From positions 1 to 7,852 of the forward strand of contig NZ_CASEGO010000124.1 in NCBI RefSeq assembly GCF_949287625.1: a DNA stretch of 7,852 nt, written 5' to 3'. Of this stretch, positions 7,274 to 7,852 are shown piece by piece. The position numbers and the translations under genes were made by a program. A model generated the notes under the pieces. The model was given only the letters and a program-made list of their open reading frames with translations, was not told the origin of the DNA and did no database searches. The DNA comes from an uncultured Brachyspira sp. GTDB lineage: Bacteria > Spirochaetota > Brachyspiria > Brachyspirales > Brachyspiraceae. The stretch's first letter is position 1. The number at the start of each line of letters is the position of its first letter.

Positions 7274-7783
7274 TTAATTAACTTTTTTTATTTCTGTATT
7301 TTCTAAAAATTTTTTCATACTCTCAAATGTAGTAAGTCCTTCAGAGCATGCTGTAGAACTTCCGCTTGCTATAGCATATTTATAAGAATCAATTATATTT
7401 AAATTATTGCTTAATCCATAAACTATACCAGCCACCATAGAATCTCCGGCACCTACTGAACTTATTAATTTTCCGTCTGGAGCATTTCCTAAATAAGCTT
7501 CATCTTTTGTTACTAAAATAGATCCGTCTTTTCCTAAAGATACTATTACATTCTCACTTCCCTCTTTTATTAACTCTCTAGCATATTTTATTATATCTTC
7601 TGTTTTTTCTATTTCTATTTTAAAATATTCGCTTAATTCTTTTTTATTTGGTTTTGTAAGAAATACTTTTTCTTTTAATCCTACTTTGAATGCCTCATCT
7701 CTTGCATCTAGTATTACTTTTATATTTTTATTTGCTATTGATATAATGTCTTTATATATACTGAAAATTTTTAAGTTTGTCAA
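7274..7783 (-). pseudogene. fruK: 1-phosphofructokinase remnant, C-terminal half only
   Basis: The 169-codon open frame matches the C-terminal half of a PfkB-family 1-phosphofructokinase, which converts fructose-1-phosphate to fructose-1,6-bisphosphate. Visible hallmarks are KVILDARDEAFKVGLKEK, the KPN motif (44-46), VSLGKDG (81-87) and the ATP/anion-hole motif GAGDSM (111-116) with the catalytic Asp114. The family is about 300-310 residues, so roughly 130-140 N-terminal residues are missing, including the sugar-binding N-terminus and the Gly-Gly region. The frame can be extended only to a TTG at 7783, with a stop at 7795-7793; the three minus frames further upstream show no FruK-like sequence. 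The first ~7 codons are really promoter sequence, so kinase homology begins near 7762. It has no Shine-Dalgarno site and no usable start soon after the predicted transcript start. Active kinase is unlikely. Its reading frame is otherwise clean, which suggests a recent break. Confidence 0.8.
7755..7783 (-). promoter_or_regulatory. Promoter feeding the fruK remnant and fruA
   Basis: On the minus strand there is an exact TTGACA (7783-7778), a 17-base spacer and TATATA (7760-7755). The block 7785-7755 matches 394-424 in opposite orientation at 30 of 31 positions. Transcription would start near 7748, already inside the kinase-homologous part, so fruA keeps a promoter despite the loss of the fruK 5' half. 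Confidence 0.6.
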
Positions 7784-7804
7784 TTTTTTAATTTATGGTA
7801 TAAT
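7777..7804 (+). promoter_or_regulatory. Divergent promoter of the right-edge gene
   Basis: TTGTCA (7777-7782), a 16-base spacer and a perfect TATAAT (7799-7804). Its -35 box overlaps the minus-strand -35 (7778-7783) by five bases, so the two promoters should compete for polymerase. Predicted transcription start is about 7811. Confidence 0.5.
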
Positions 7805-7810
7805 CAAAAT

Positions 7811-7852
7811 ATGGATTTTAATTTAACAGACGAAGAAATAAAATTTTTGAAA
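7811..7852 (+). CDS. Start of an unidentified gene, cut by the window edge
   Basis: Fourteen codons (MDFNLTDEEIKFLK) are open to the end of the window, starting at ATG 7811. There is no Shine-Dalgarno sequence upstream. A TATAAT box ends at 7804, placing the predicted transcript start on or next to the ATG, as in a leaderless message. The fragment is too short for a family call; it reads as a charged amphipathic helix. It is divergent from the fruK/fruA operon. Confidence 0.45.
   Translation, partial: MDFNLTDEEIKFLK

Overview
The window is AT-rich DNA with strongly A/T-biased codon use. It carries a chemoreceptor-like gene, two tandem peptide-binding lipoproteins with spirochaete-style signal peptides, and a fructose PTS locus. 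I read it as a Brachyspira-like spirochaete. This rests on recognition of protein style, base composition and intergenic repeat style, not on a database search.

Layout. Positions 1-468 hold no gene. They contain a possible leftward promoter with a palindrome over its -35 box, two unusually G+C-rich repeat-like islands (about 112-214 and 295-385), and a promoter that drives the first gene. Three rightward genes follow: a methyl-accepting chemotaxis protein relative (469-1863) that has sensor, HAMP and the extreme C-terminal tail but no signalling hairpin; and two paralogous oligopeptide-binding lipoproteins (1956-3590 and 3682-5286), each behind its own consensus promoter. A strong 14-bp-stem hairpin at 5310-5348 separates these from the convergent leftward fructose locus. 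That locus is a full-length EIIABC fructose transporter (fruA, 7250 to 5367), preceded by only the C-terminal half of 1-phosphofructokinase (fruK remnant, 7783 to 7274). At the right edge a new rightward gene starts at 7811, behind a promoter that overlaps the fruK/fruA promoter head to head.

How it fits together. FruA would import fructose as fructose-1-phosphate, and FruK would phosphorylate that to fructose-1,6-bisphosphate. Here FruK is broken, so the pathway needs another kinase copy elsewhere or is impaired. The two binding lipoproteins are orphans, with no permease or ATPase genes beside them.

The most notable observations are: two genes that each lack a large internal or 5' block while their remaining frames and promoters are preserved (the receptor and fruK); a near-identical 31-bp promoter block (30 of 31 positions) at both ends of the window in opposite orientation, one copy sitting exactly at the fruK break; and paired G+C-rich intergenic islands that share two 8-mers in the same order. 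I did not find a convincing new multi-gene system.
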